DNA of 64,000 nt from Avena insularis. Its lineage: Eukaryota; Streptophyta; Magnoliopsida; Poales; Poaceae. Below are positions 22,134 through 33,593 of the stretch, in pieces. The first letter of the stretch is position 1; the number at the start of each line of letters is the position of its first letter. The notes beneath the pieces were generated by a model that searched no databases, was not told the origin of the DNA, and saw only the letters and a list, made by a program, of their open reading frames with translations. The translations under genes and the position numbers were made by a program. The stretch lies in assembly GCA_023614405.1 (NCBI GenBank), contig CM042685.1, positions 92,308,684-92,372,683 on the forward strand, written 5' to 3'.

Positions 22134-23635
22134 GCTACCGCGACCTTCCCCCGCTTCATGGCCAAAGCGGCTACAGCGAGTGGTACAACGCCATCGAGCC
22201 GCGCACCTGGGGTCGCCGAAACAGAGGTCGAACAGCGTCGCGGGCACACTCCGGCTCTTCTCGCATCTGTAGACGCGCTGCAGCTCCATGGCATGCTAGG
22301 CGCAGCCATCCAGGTATGTCCAGTCCCCGAGGATCGGGCCACTGAATTTCAGTGGTCAGATTCTTTTTGTTGTTTGTGTTTTTTTTGTAGCACCCAGTCC
22401 CCGAGTGCCTAGTCGTTGAATTTCGGCGGGTGGGCACTTAGGATTTTTTGATCTCCAGTCCCCGAGTGTCCAGTTGCTGAATTTCAGCGGGTGGGCACTT
22501 AGGTTTTTTTTATCTCTAGTCCCCGAGTGTCCAGTCGCTGAATTTCAGAGGGTGGGCACTTAGGATTCTGTTGTTTGTTTAACTGTTTGACTTGTGCACA
22601 GGGCTTGCAGCGTGAATCAGCCGACCGGCTTGCTGCGAAGTGTCGCGCGGAGAAGAAGCTTGTTGCCGTCCAAGATACGAACAAGGGACTCCAGGCGATC
22701 GCTGCCAAGGCAGAGGAGGTCCGCCAGGGCCTTGTCCCGACGAGTGAACTGTCGGCGGCTCAGTCTGCCTTGAGTACGGCTGAGCAGCGGATCGCTGATC
22801 TTGAGCGCGAGCTGAAGGAAGCGAAGGCGGAGGCGAGTTCAGCGGATGGGCGAGCCAAAGCTGCTGTTACAGCTGCTGCTGAAGAGCGGAAGGTATCTGA
22901 CGCCCTCGTTGCTGGGCTACAAGATGACTTCTCCTCTCTTCAAAGCTTCATCACGGGTCTCTGCCATCCTTTGATTGGTAAGCTTTCCTGCCTCTGCCTG
23001 TAGTGGCTATGTTATGGAATCGTCATTGTATTTACTGCCAGCCCCTGTCCGCAGGTCGGATTATCGACAGCTCGGAGGAGGCGCAAACATATGACGCGCG
23101 GCAGTGCGTGGCCACTTTGGTCGACTCGGCCACGTTGTCTGCGGCTTGCATTCGAGCTTATCTTCAAGAGATGTCGCCCACAGAAGTGATTCCCAGCGAT
23201 CTCGTCGAAGTTTGGTGGTATCTGGAGAAGGCGCCGTCAGTCGTCGAGTTCATGACGCGGTCGGCGTTCTGGCGCGGGGTGGCGACGGCGCTTATCCTTG
23301 GGCTTGCCCACTTCCCGGAGGACTTTGACCTTGACGACGTGACGAGTGGCTACCCCTCATCGACGGGCTCGATGGAGATTGCCGAGGTGCTGAAGCTGAC
23401 GGACCGGGCCGCGGTATACTCCGATCGCGTCTGGGCGATGGGCGACCTTCTCCCTTATCAGGAGACGACTGTCGCGCCCAACGATCCCGAGCCACCGCAC
23501 CGGGACTTCAAGGTCGAGCAGCCTTTCCGTGCGGCGATGGCGGGTGAGTTGACGACGTACCCGTCGAACCCGTACACTCCCTTCATTCGCAACCGCAAGG
23601 GTGGCGGCGAGTCGACATCGAAGCCTGCGGAATAG
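22134..23635 (+). pseudogene. Antisense aORF of Tat copy 2, last three exons
   Basis: Exon A (from about 22,134 to 22,313) reads TFPRFMAKAATASGTTPS and LHGMLGAAIQ with donor CAG|GTATGT. Exon B (22,602-22,977, acceptor GTGCACAG) is a coiled coil: TAEQRIADLERELKEAKAEA. Donor is TTG|GTAAGC. Exon C (23,055-23,635, acceptor GTCCGCAG) reads AQTYDARQCVATLVDSATLS, GLAHFPEDFDLDDVTSGYPS and ends STSKPAE at a stop. All splice sites used here recur in the copy at 33,594-37,156, and the three exons are open. The gene faces pol of copy 2 (-) and ends about 880 bases from it. The 5' exons are missing because of the deletion at 22,134. Product unknown; the C-terminal domain is one I know only from grass retroelement proteins. 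Confidence 0.7.
22330..22570. repeat. Tandem repeats inside the aORF intron
   Basis: Units of about 60 bases, each holding AGTCCCCGAGTG and CGCTGAATTTCAGCGG-like text followed by GGTGGGCACTTAGG, occur at about 22,320, 22,395, 22,457 and 22,519. TGAATTTCAG is nearly palindromic. The matching intron of the other copy (34,790-34,985) carries related repeats (CGCTGAAATTCAGCGACTAG). Confidence 0.75.
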
Positions 23636-23639
23636 AAAC

Positions 23640-24514
23640 ATTGTGCCTTGGGGCATTAATAGTAATTTGGCCATTGGGCTCAACTTGTATTTTGTAAAAA
23701 CTTTGTTATGTTGTAATGGAATTTCGCGTTATTTTGTGAGTTGTCTTGCGATTTTGATTGATGATTGGACGAGTCCCCGAGCGCGTCCGCCCTTTTTATG
23801 GGGTTTACCTCGTTTGTTATGTGTTTATGGTTTTGAATGTTTTGTCAGTTGTTTTGTTATTGAGGTCGACTCGCCCGAGCTTGGAAAGCTAGTCGTAGGG
23901 CGACTCCCATGAGTGCTATTTACTTGACCATTTTCCCTTGCACGAACAAGGTCGGGTAGCCGAGTCCCCGAGCGTGGTACTTGGTGGTTCTAGTCACGGC
24001 TCTAGGGTGGGTGATGGCCGGGCGTGTTAGAGTGAGCGCATCACTCCTGCCTGGCCCGTAGGGTCAGTCGCGTGGCGAGTCCTGGGCACGCTCTCGTACT
24101 TGGCGTTTTTCCCTAGTCGCTCGTGCTTAACTGGTCGTCAGTCCCCGAGCGTGGTACTTGGCCGTTCGAGTCGCTGTGTCGAGGATGCGGAGGATCACGG
24201 TCGCTGTGAGGAGCGAAGGCAGTTATCTTGGCTCGTTATGCCAGTCGATCTAGGCGACTCCAATGGGGCTCCGGGTAGGCGTTTTTCGTGGACGTTGCGA
24301 GTCCTGGGGTAACCTAGTGCCCTCGTAGCGCACTACTTGGCCATGCCGGTCGCTGTACCAGAGGTTGACTTCTGCAGTTAGCTTGACACTGTTATTACGA
24401 GTGCGAGTGGCACAAGACATGGAGAGTAGACGCAATTTGTGGTAACCGATATATTTTATTTCATAGCTAGTGGAGGGTACATGTATGGAGTTCTAGGAGT
24501 AGAACTTCCGTAGG
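23640..24514. other. Convergent 3' spacer of Tat copy 2
   Basis: This lies between the two facing stops. It holds AGTCCCCGAGCG(TGGTACTTGG) words at about 23,770, 23,960 and 24,140 separated by GC-rich filler, and on the - strand CTATGAAATAAA after pol, a likely poly(A) signal. No coding is supported. Confidence 0.5.
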
Positions 24515-25560
24515 AGGTTTACATTCCACGGTCGCTTGACGTCGAGTTTCCCGTCTCCGCGGACGTCGGTGAGGTAGTAGGCATCATTGCCGAGTACTCG
24601 CCTGATGGCGAATGGTCCCTCCCACGGGGGGAGAGCTTGTGCATGCCCTTCTTGTCCTGGATGAGGCATAGCACCAGGTCGCCTTCCTGGAAGGTGCGAG
24701 TCCTCACCCGCCGGCTATGGTAGCGGCGGAGTCCTTGCTGGTAGATGGCAGTGCGGGAGCAAGCTCGGTCGCGTGCCTCGTCGAGTTGATCGACTCCGTC
24801 CTGGCGTGCGAGTTCGTTCGCAGCCTCCGTGTAGTGGACGATCCTTGGTGAGTCATGCTCTAGGTCGGTAGGCATGACTGCCTCGGTGCCATACACCATG
24901 AAGAAGGGGGTGAACCCTGTCGACCTGTTGACCGAGGTGCGGATACCCCAAATGACGGAGGGTAGCTCCTCGACCCAGCACCCGGCAGTGCGCTCGAGTG
25001 GTACTTGGAGCCGTGGCTTCAGGCCATGGAGGATGCTCTGGTTGGCCCGTTCCGCCTGGCCGTTGGACTCCGGGTGGGCGACTAAGGCAAGGTCGACTCG
25101 GATGTGATGTTCCTCGCAGAACTCGGCCATGGCTACTTTGGCGAAGTTAGTGTCGTTGTCCGTGATGATGCTGTTTGGGAACCCGTAGCGATATATGAGC
25201 TTGCATAGGAACTTGGTGGCGGTCTTCCCGTCGCATTTCCGGACTGGCTTGGCCTCCACCCACTTTGTGAATTTGTCGACCGCGACCAGGAGGTGGGTGA
25301 AGACGGAGGCGGCCTTTTTGAAACGGCCTACCATGTCCATACCCCACACGGCGAACGGCCAGGTGATGGGGATTGTCTTGAGCGCTGAGCTCGGCACGTG
25401 TGTCTGGTTGGCATACTTCTGGCACCCGGCGCACCGCTGGACAATGTCGATGGCGTCTGCGTGTGCGGTGGGCTAGTAGAAGCCGAGCCGCATAGCCTTT
25501 GCGACCAGAGAGGGCCGCAGTCGCCGGAGTGGATGTCGTGGAGGATTTTGCGTCCTTCGA
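24515..25560 (-). pseudogene. Tat Gypsy integrase, copy 2
   Basis: The core reads WGMDMVGRFKKAASVF, VDKFTKWVEAKPVRKC, IITDNDTNFAK and ESNGQAERANQSILHG, so the D-D-E triad is present. The N-terminal zinc module is damaged: GDCG is followed directly by PSLVAKAM-like sequence because about 16 bases that encode the HH pair in the copy at 31,845 are missing near 25,522. A Trp codon is TAG near 25,475. At about 24,633 one C is missing in the run before the PPWEGPF tail, shifting the frame; the tail (DVRGDG, WNVNLLRKFYS) is still readable to 24,515. The original end is therefore the same as at 32,878. Confidence 0.8.
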
Positions 25561-27640
25561 TGGGTTGGACGCAGTGTTGGAACACGCCGGTCATGCTGCG
25601 CTTGTGGAGCTCGCCGTCGATGATGACGAAGGATTTGCAGCGGCGTGCTATCATCCGGGCGTCTGTTTCGTCTACCGGCAAGGTGCCTTCCTCCAGGTAG
25701 GCGATGTATGGCGTAGTCCAGTCTTCTGTCTCGGCGATGAGTGCGACCAGGGCTGCCTCTATTTGCAGCGGGACTCTGATGTCGATCTCCCTTGGGGGAG
25801 AGACAGAAGGCTTGGTGATGGTGTCGAGGAAGACGCCGGCGGGTGGTGCGAGTCGAGCCGATGCGAGAGAGTGCGTCGGCCTCCTCGTTCTTCCGCCTAT
25901 CAATCCACTCGACGGAGTAGCCTGCGAAGTGTCCACCTAGCTTGTCCACTGCTTGGCGGTATGCCGCCATGGTGGGGGAGACGGTGTCGCAGGTGCCAGC
26001 GACTTGACCGACAACGAGGTCGGAGTCTCCGTAGCAGCATAGGCGGTAGACATTCATCTCCTTGGCGGCTCGCATGCCATGGAGTAGTGCCTCGTACTCG
26101 GCCATGTTGATGGTGCAGAGGGTGAAGTCGAGGCAGAGGACGTAGCGGAGCTTGTCGCCCTTCGGGGAAGTTAGCACGATCCCTGCTCCTGCGCCGTCTG
26201 CATTCTTGGAGCCGTCGAAGTGCAGGCTCCAATAGTGGAGGTACGGCAGCTTTTCCGGCTGCTGGGCCTCTTCCTAGTCGGCGATGAAGTCTGCGAGAGC
26301 CTGCGACTTGATCGCTTTGCGTGGCTCATACTTGATGTTGTGGACGCCGATTTCGACGGCCCACTTGGCGACTCGCCCGGTCGCCTCACGGTTGCGGATG
26401 ATGTCCTGCAACGGTGCTGAGGAGACGACCGTGATCGGGTGCTCCTGGAAGTAGTGCGGCAGTCGCCGCTATGCTCTGAAGACCGCGTATACCAGTTTCT
26501 GGTATTGCAGGTATCGCTGGCGCGACTCAGTGAGGACCTCGCTGATATAGTACACCGGTCGCTGTACTGGGCGCTCCTTTCCTTCCTCTGGCCGCTCGAC
26601 GACCATGACGGCGCTGACGACGTGCTCGGAAGCCGTGACGTAGACCAGCATGGGTTGTTTGTCGACGGGGGCGGCGAGTAGCGGTGCTGCGAGTAGCACA
26701 TTCTTGAGGCCGCGGAGCGCGTCGTCCGCCTCCTTGTCCCACTGGAAGGTGGGTTTCTTGATCATCAGGCGGTATAGGGGCATCGCCTTTTTGCCCAATC
26801 GGGGGATGAAGCGACTGAGAGCCGCGACTCGCCCGACCAGCTTCTGGACGTCGCGCAGGCACTCGGGTTTGCCGAGTTGAGCGATCGTGTCGATCTTGGT
26901 GTGGTTCGCCTCGATCCCGCGCTTGGATACGACGTAGCCCAGTAGTTGCCCTGCTGGTACACCGAAGGTGCATTTGCTTGGGTTTAGCTTTATCTTGTAT
27001 TTCCGCTGGTTGGCGAATGTTTCCGCCAGGTCGGCGAGTAGGTCGCTCTGGCGAGCGGACTTCACTACCACGTCGTCGATGTAGACGTGGATATTGCGGC
27101 CAATTTGGCTCGCAAGGCATTCCTGCATGCACCGCTGGTAGGTCGCCCTGGCGTTCTTGAGGCCGAAGGTCATGGCGGTGTAGCAGAAGGCTCCGAATGG
27201 CGTGATGAACGCCGTCTTTTCCTCGCCTCGACAGCCATTTTGATCTGGTTGTACCCAGAGTAGGCGTCGAGGAAACACAGCGACTCCGAGCCCGCGGTGG
27301 AATCGATTATTTGGTCGATCCGGCGGGAGGACGAATTGCTCCTTCGGGCAGGCTGCTTAAGTTTGTGTAGTCGATACACATCCTACAGGTCCCATTTTTC
27401 TTCTCGACCAGGACTGGGTTTGCCAGCCACTTGGAGTATTTGATTGGCCGGATGAAGCCTGCAGCGTGTAGACGCTGCACCTCCTCGGCGATGGCTCGGC
27501 GGCGCTCTTCATTGAAGGGCCGCAGTGACTGCTTGACAGGTCGCACTTTGGGGTCGGCGTTGAGTTTGTGCTCAGCAAGTTCCCTAGGGACACCAGGCAT
27601 GTCAGAGGGCTTCCATGCAAAGATGTCCCTGTTCTCACGG
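25560..27640 (-). pseudogene. Tat Gypsy reverse transcriptase and RNase H, copy 2
   Basis: RT: DMPGVPRELAEHKLNADP, RPFNEERRRAIAEEVQRLHA, CRMCIDYTNL, FLDAYSGYNQIKM (first aspartate), AFCYTAMTFGLKNARATYQR and VYIDDVVVK (YIDD box). The frame changes twice, near 27,340 and 27,230. RNase H: LHFDGSKNADGAGAG, NMAEYEALLHGMRAA, YGDSDLVVGQVAGT and RRKNEEADALSRIG supply the D-E-D-D set. A TAG (GACTAGGAA) near 26,275 separates RT from RNase H; the copy at 39,880 has a TAG in the same place. A linker to integrase with LHKRSMTGVFQHCVQP follows. Confidence 0.82.
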
Positions 27641-27663
27641 AGGAACTCGATGAGCGCGCCTTC

Positions 27664-28330
27664 CTATGCTGGGCTCATGCCCGTCCGGATCGTCACCGTT
27701 TGGCTGGAGTCGCCTAGGACAAGCTCGACGGTGCGGGTGTGCGTGATTGCCTCAAAGGCTAAGGTGTTGCCACCTTCCGAGTTGGGCTTCTTGAGTATAG
27801 TGGGGTCGTCGTTGTTGACCCTGCTCGCGTACTTGGCGAGCTCATCGGCGTGGTTGGCCTCAGCCACGATGACGGCGTCGGCGAGTTCGGCTCCTTTGGC
27901 CTCGCACTCGGCGGCCATGTCGGGGTCGCCGTGTATGGTGATGACGCCACGCGGTCCGGGGAGCTTCATCACGTTGTACGCGTAGTGGGGCACCGCCATG
28001 AACTTGGCGAACGCCTGGCGCCCCAGGACGCAGTGGTAGGGGATGTCGAAGGGCACCAGCTCGAAGACGATCCGCTCGGTGCGGAATTTTGCTGGTGTGC
28101 CGAAGGTGACTGGCAGCGTGACCTTGCCGATCGGGTACGCCTTCCGACCGGGGACAATGCCGTGGAACGTGGTGTAGGTTGTCTCGACCATCGACTGCGG
28201 GAGCCGCGATGCGCTGAAAGGTGTCTAGGTACAGGATGTTGATGGAGCTGCCGCCGTCCATCAATGTCTTGGGGAGCCAGTAGTCTCCCACCTTGGGTTT
28301 GACCACCAGGGCGACTCGGCCTGGGTACTC
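27664..28330 (-). pseudogene. Tat Gypsy protease, copy 2
   Basis: PKVGDYWLPKTLMDGGSSIN holds the DGGSS active site near 28,255. A frameshift after ILYLDTF (about 28,215) passes to the frame TYTTFHGIVPGRKAYPIGKV, FRTERIVFELVPFDIPYHCV and KLPGPRGVITIHGDPDMAAE, ending at a stop at 27,664. The adjoining RT follows within 30 bases in the frame of 27,638. This copy shows the uninterrupted site into which the hAT element went in copy 1. Confidence 0.78.
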
Positions 28331-28499
28331 GATGCGTGGCGAGTGGTCCTGGCGGCTCCAGGTGATGAGTTGCTCCGACCAGTTGAGGAACTGGGGAATG
28401 TCCACCTGGGCCACCGTGTTGACGGCGACGGCGGGAGCGATGACCTTCTTCTCGCGCTTCGTGTTGAAGCCTGTGAAGGTGTGGAGCGAGCCGGCCACG

Positions 28500-30870
28500 C
28501 TGCCGAATTTTCCGCCGTTTGGCGGGTTGTTGTCGGGGTCCTCCCGTGCTCGCCGTGCCTTCTCGATCTCCTTGAGAGAGTGGCAGTCGGCGGTCGTGTG
28601 CGTGGCGGGCTTCCCTTCCCTGCTGTGAAACGCACAAGGTTGGTTAAGGAGGGTCGAACCTTGGTTTCGCCTTGTAGTTGCCGCCGTCGCGGCGTTGCCC
28701 TCCGTCGCGGCGGAAGTTCTTGGGCTCGCGCTGCGCGTGCCCGGCGTTGGCGACGAAGTCGACTCGCCCGTCACTGCGGCGCTTGCCAGTGAGGCGAGTG
28801 TTGATGTAGTGTAGGTCGGACCGTCGTCCGTTGTCATTTCCGTTCGTGCGGCGTTGACCTCCCGACTCGTCGTCGGTTTCCTGGTTTGGGTCTTCCTCCG
28901 CGTATCTTTTGGCGATCTCAAGAAGGTCCGGTATGTTGTCGAGTGTGCAGTATGCACGTTTGAGCTTGGCGACCAAGGGCTCGTAGCGGCACGAGGTCTT
29001 GAAGCAGTGGATCGCGGTGTTCGGGTGGATGCCGACCGCGTTGTACCATAGTTCTTGCCACCGTTGGACCCAGCTGAGGGTCGACTCGCGGGGTCCCTGG
29101 ACGCATCGTTCCAGGTCCTCGATGGTGGTGGCGTGGGTGTAGGAACCCTCGAAGTGCCTGACGAAGGCATCGCGCATCTCTTCCCAGGAGTCGATGCTAT
29201 CCGGGGGGAGAGTGTTGATCCACTGCCTGCACGCTCCCTCCATCATCAGGGGGAGGTAGCGGGCGGCTAGCAGGTCGGTGTGGCCAGCGATCCCCATCGC
29301 CATGAGGTAGGTGTCCAGCCACACAGAGGGGTCGTACGAAGGGTCGTACTTCTCTATTTCCTTCGGCGCTTTGAAGTTCGCCGGTTATTTTTCGCCTCGG
29401 ATCATCGGTCCGAAGCATTGGGGCCCGAGTTGGCTTAGCGACCCCATCGGCTCGCCGTCGCGGAGATTGGTTAGGGTGTGTCGCAGGTCGACAGGCTAGC
29501 GTGCGCGCCAGCTCTGGTTGTTGATGATGTGGGTGCGGGCGTCGACGGGCTGACCGTTGGCGGCGACGAAGTTGGTCGCTGGCCTGGGGTCATTGGTGGA
29601 GAGTGCCGCGTTCGTGGGTCGGTGTTGGAGCTGCAGTGGTTCGGGTGGCAGGCAGTTGAGGGTGTTTGCCGCCAATGGACGGACGCTTGAGGCCGCTCTG
29701 CTGCCCGATGACCGCGAGTACATCCGGCCCTGTGAGTCGATGCCTGCATTTTGTTGCTCGACCGCCTTTGCGAGCAGGGCCTTGACGTACTGGATCTGTA
29801 GGGCACCGTCACCGGTGGCCGTGATGTTGTCGGCCGCTGCTCGGCCCACCACGAGGTTGTCCATCGGGGTGGAGAACAGTGGTAGGCCGTTCGCGTCTCG
29901 CTCCCGTGAGGAGACCACGATCCGCGGCTGGTCCCTGGGGGTGCACGGTTGGGTGGAGGTGGGGCGCCGTTCGCCGTCGACCCTGGTGGGGGCCGGGCGC
30001 TTCCTACGGGTGGCGCGTTCTCGCAGAATCAGCGCCGCCACCTTGGCCGGGTCGTTCTCGTCGTCGAAGTTCAGGGTGCGCCCCTGGATGGTGGGGTTCA
30101 AGCGCGACCTGATTCGCTACTGGTGGTAACGCGACAGCTCCTGCGCCGTCACCTGCTCGAGGCAAAAAAAATCGCGCTCGGCTTGCTCCTTGCGGACTGC
30201 CTCCGCCAGCTTCAGGCGGAGTTCCTCGACCTCCGTTGCCGTGGCGTTAGGAGGTATCGGGGTGGAGAAGGGATCCCCCGGCGGGTCGGTGCCAGTCGCC
30301 ATGTAGGTCACGGCATGGCGACCGGTCCCGTCGCGGAGATCGGCGGAGTTTTCTGATCCAGAGTCGAAGTCGAAGATCCCAAGGATGGACGGATCCTCGA
30401 AGTCTCCAACGTTGGAGACCTGGGTGATGGAGCCCGCGGGCGAAGCCGCGATAATGGATCCGACGAGTGACGCCGGGGTCGCCGAGTCGGCGTCGTCGTT
30501 GAGGGCCGCGTCTTCCGCGGCTGCGGTGGTTTCGGCCACGTCGCTGTGGGCCGAGTTGTACTCGGAGGCAAGGCGGTGGATCGTGCAGACCTGGCTCTCG
30601 GAGAGCCGGTCGCATGGCGGCGACTCGCGGATGCGAGCCGAATCCTCCGAGACGATGACGTCGGTGAGGCCGACGAAGAGGCTAATCGTGCCGACTGGCA
30701 AGATCATGATATGCGTGACGGGTCGCGCCGCCGGGACGTAGCTGCTCGGCAAGATCTGGAGCATCTCGCCGATCGCTATAATGCAGCCGGTGGCGACCGA
30801 CTCGTTGATGGGAAGATTGGATCTCGCCGCAGAACACCGGCCAGACCGGCCAGGCCCCATGGTGGGCGCC
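28500..30870 (-). pseudogene. Tat Gypsy gag, copy 2
   Basis: One frame runs nearly the whole length: 30,861-30,117 (MGPGRSGRCSAARSNLPINE to QVTAQELSRYHQ), TAG, 30,101-29,496 (NPTIQGRTLNFDDEND to INNQSWRAR), TAG at 29,498-29,496, TAA near 29,393, then 29,324-28,644 with the capsid core DAFVRHFEGSYTHATTIEDL and CRYEPLVAKLKRAYCTLDNI. An Arg/Gly-rich tail (RRDGGQRRDGGNYKAK) and the PCAFHSREGKPATHTTADCH zinc-like segment (about 28,630-28,570, one frame over) follow. So only three stops and one shift separate it from an intact gag of about 850 residues. The open frame extends upstream into the LTR to 30,998, so the start is uncertain; I favour the ATG at 30,861. Confidence 0.78.
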
Positions 30871-30872
30871 AC

Positions 30873-31362
30873 TGTCGTGGGAATGACCACGGCAGATGCT
30901 GCAATCGGCAGCGAGTAGTAGAACATAGGGCAAGGGCGGCCAGCCATCTGCGGTGCGAGATGAGGGTGGAGACACAGGGTTTTACCCAGGTTCGGCACCC
31001 TAGAGGGTAAAGACCTACTCCTGCTAGATTGTATTATGATGGAGGTACAATGGGGCGAGCTCGACGGCTAGGCGGCGAGTCGCTTGGGTGGATGATGGAA
31101 CATATCCTCTACACGCCCTCTAGGGAGGTTTATATAGACTCACCCCCCTAGGGTTTACATATCTCCACCAAATCAGTTAAGGTTTTGGCAATCGTTTAAC
31201 CTAATCCGACTGGGCCTATCTACTCTCCTGGGCCTTCGGCTTCCAGTCGCTTGAATCTACGCCAGGCCTTGATCTAGTCGCCGTCCTGCAGGCCCACTCG
31301 CCAGTTCCTGGGCTAGTCGGAAACGTCCTGCTGGGTATACCCCGGTAGGAATATCCCCATCA
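30873..31362 (-). repeat. 5' LTR of Tat copy 2
   Basis: On the - strand it starts TGATGGGGATATTCC at 31,362 and ends with ACGACA near 30,873, followed by GTGGCGCCCACCATGGGGCC. A TATA box, CTATATAAACC, lies near 31,134-31,124. It aligns with 16,807-17,275. The bases beyond 31,362 (GACGC) would be one arm of the target duplication; the other arm was lost. Confidence 0.8.
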
Positions 31363-32878
31363 GACGCCGTCTCCCCCACCATGGCAGCATACCGCCAAGC
31401 AATGGACCAGATGGGGGGCCACTTCGACGGCTACTCCGTCGAGTGGATCGACCGGCGCAAGAACGAAGAGGCCGACACCCTCTCTCGCATCGGGTCGGAT
31501 TGCCACACGCCACCCTTCGGTGTCTTCCTCGACACCATCACCAAGCCATCCATCTCTCCCCCGAGGGAGATCGACATCGGGATACCGCTGCAACCAGAAC
31601 CAACCCTAGCCGCCATGATCGCGGGGCCAAGCGACTGGACTGCACCATACGTCGCCTACCTAGAGGGAGGGACCCTACCCGCAGACGAAATGGAGGCCCG
31701 CATGATAGTGCGCCACTGCAAGTCCTTCGTCATCATAAATGGCGAGCTCCACAAGCGCAGCGTGACAGGTGTGTTCCAACGCTGCGTACAACCCGCAGAA
31801 GGTCGCAAAATCCTCCAAGACATCCACGCCGGCGACTGCGGCCACCACGCTGGCGTCCGGTCCCTGGTCGCCAAGGCCATGCGACATGGCTTCTACTGGC
31901 TCACCGCACACGCCGACACAGTCGACATCGTCCAACGCTGTGTTGGGTGTCAAATGTACGTTAATCAGACCCACGTACCAAGCTCGGGGCTCAAGACCAT
32001 CCTCATCACCTGGCCATTCACCGTATGGGGCATGGACATGGTGGGCCCTTTCAAGAATGCCCCCTCCGGCTACACCCACCTCCTGGTCGCAGTCGACAAA
32101 TTCATAAAGTGGGTGGAGGCCAAGCCAGTCCGCAAGTGCGACCGGAAGACTGCCACCAAGTTCCTAAGCGAGCCCATCTATCGCTACGGTTTCCCGCACA
32201 GCATCATTACGGACAACGGCACCAACTTCACCAAGGGAGCTATGGCCGAATTCTGCGAGGAGCACAACATACGGCTCGACCTCGCGTCAGTCGCCCACCG
32301 GAGTCCAATGGCTAGGCGGAACTCGCTAACCAGAGCATCCTCCACGGCCTGAAGCCGCAACTGCAATTTCCCCTCGAGCAAACTCTGGGGTGTTGGGTTG
32401 AAGACCTCCCCTCCGACATCTGGGACATCCGCACCTCCATTAACAGGTCGACTGGGTTCACCCCCTTCTTCATGGTGTACGGCGCTGAAGCCGTCATGCC
32501 GACCGACCTCGAGGATGACTCGCCTCGGGTCATCAACTAAGCGGAGGCTGACAACGAGCTCGCACACCAAGACGGAGTCGACTAGCTCAATGAAGCATGC
32601 GACCTAGCTCGCTCCCGCACCACCATCTACCATCAAGGACTCTGCCGCTACCACAGCCTCTGAGTCCGAACTCGCACCTTCCAGGAAGGCGACCTAGTCC
32701 TATGACTGATCCAGGACAAGAAGGGCATGCACAAGCTCTCCCACCGTGGGAGGGACCATTCACCATAGGGAGAGTCCATGGCAACGACGCCTACTACCTC
32801 ATCGACGTCCGAGGCGACGGACATCTCGACGTCAAGCGGTCGTGGAACGTAAACCTTCTAAGGAAGTTCTACACCTAG
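31363..32878 (+). pseudogene. Tat Gypsy RNase H end and integrase, outer copy
   Basis: It opens with DAVSPTMAAYRQAMDQMGGH and NEEADTLSRIG (last RNase H aspartate). The integrase zinc module is complete: HDIH-like QDIHAGDCGHHAGVRS and CVGCQMYV. The core has WGMDMVGPFKNAPSGY, VDKFIKWVEAKPVRKC and ITDNGTNFTK. One missing C near 32,300 shifts the frame before the glutamate (SPMARRNSL in place of an ESNGQAE-like block), and a TAG replaces a Gln codon there. The rest, with a stop near 32,540 and others, can be followed in other frames to WEGPFTIGRVHGNDAYYLID and NVNLLRKFYT at the stop 32,876-32,878. 31,381-32,352 is open without a break. Confidence 0.82.
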
Positions 32879-33593
32879 AACTCCACCATGTACTCCCCCC
32901 TCTATGAAATAAAGAAGATCGATTCGCACAAATTGTGTCTACTCTCCATATCTTGTTCCACTCGCACTCGTAAAAACAACGTTATGTTAACCGTGGAAGT
33001 CAACCCTTTGTTATGCGACCAGCATGGCTAAGTAGTGCGGTACAAGGGCACCGGTAAGTTTCGGGCCTTGTGTCGTCCACGAAAACGCCAACCCATAGCC
33101 CCATCGGATTCGCCTCGCTCGACTGGCCCACCAGGCCAAGACGACCGCATTCGCTCCTCACAGCGACCCAGTCCTCCACATCCTTGGTGCAGCGACTCGA
33201 ACGGTCAAGTACCACGCTCGGGGACTGACGCCAGACCACACCCATGCGGCTAGGGAAAACACCAAGTATGAGAGCGCGTCCTAGACTCGCCACGCGACTG
33301 ATTCTCTGAGTCAGGTGGAGCGACGCGCCAAATACAACGCTCTTCGTCCTCACCTACCTTGGGCATGCGACTAGAACAACTAAGTACCACGCTCGGGGAC
33401 TCGCCAAACCGACCCCGTTCGCATCCGGGAAAATGGCTAAGTATAGAGCACCGCTTGGGGTCGCCATGCGACTGGCTTTCCAAGCCACAGCGAGTCGACC
33501 TAAACTAACTAACAGTACAACAACAAACATACGCACAAAGAAACGAGGTAAACCCCACAAAAGGGCGGATGCGCTCGGGCAGGCATAAAATAT
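32879..33593. other. Convergent 3' spacer of the outer Tat copy
   Basis: The pol end is followed by CTATGAAATAAAGAAG (poly(A)-like, near 32,905). AAGTACCACGCTCGGGGACT words occur near 33,208 and 33,390, with a shorter relative near 33,435, the reverse complement of the AGTCCCCGAGCGTGG words in copy 2's spacer. No coding is seen. The spacer is 0.7 kb, compared with 0.9 kb in copy 2. Confidence 0.5.

Larger units (their letters stand above)
22134..31362 (-). mobile_element. Tat-lineage Gypsy copy 2, nested in copy 1, 3' end deleted
   Basis: The 5' LTR is at 31,362-30,873, then gag, protease, RT, RNase H and integrase run leftwards to about 24,515, followed by a convergent spacer and the antisense gene (+, 22,134-23,635). 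The left end is cut inside that gene; no 3' LTR remains. The right end abuts RNase H sequence of the outer copy exactly at 31,363. This is the most complete copy here, but every domain carries a stop or frameshift. Confidence 0.8.
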
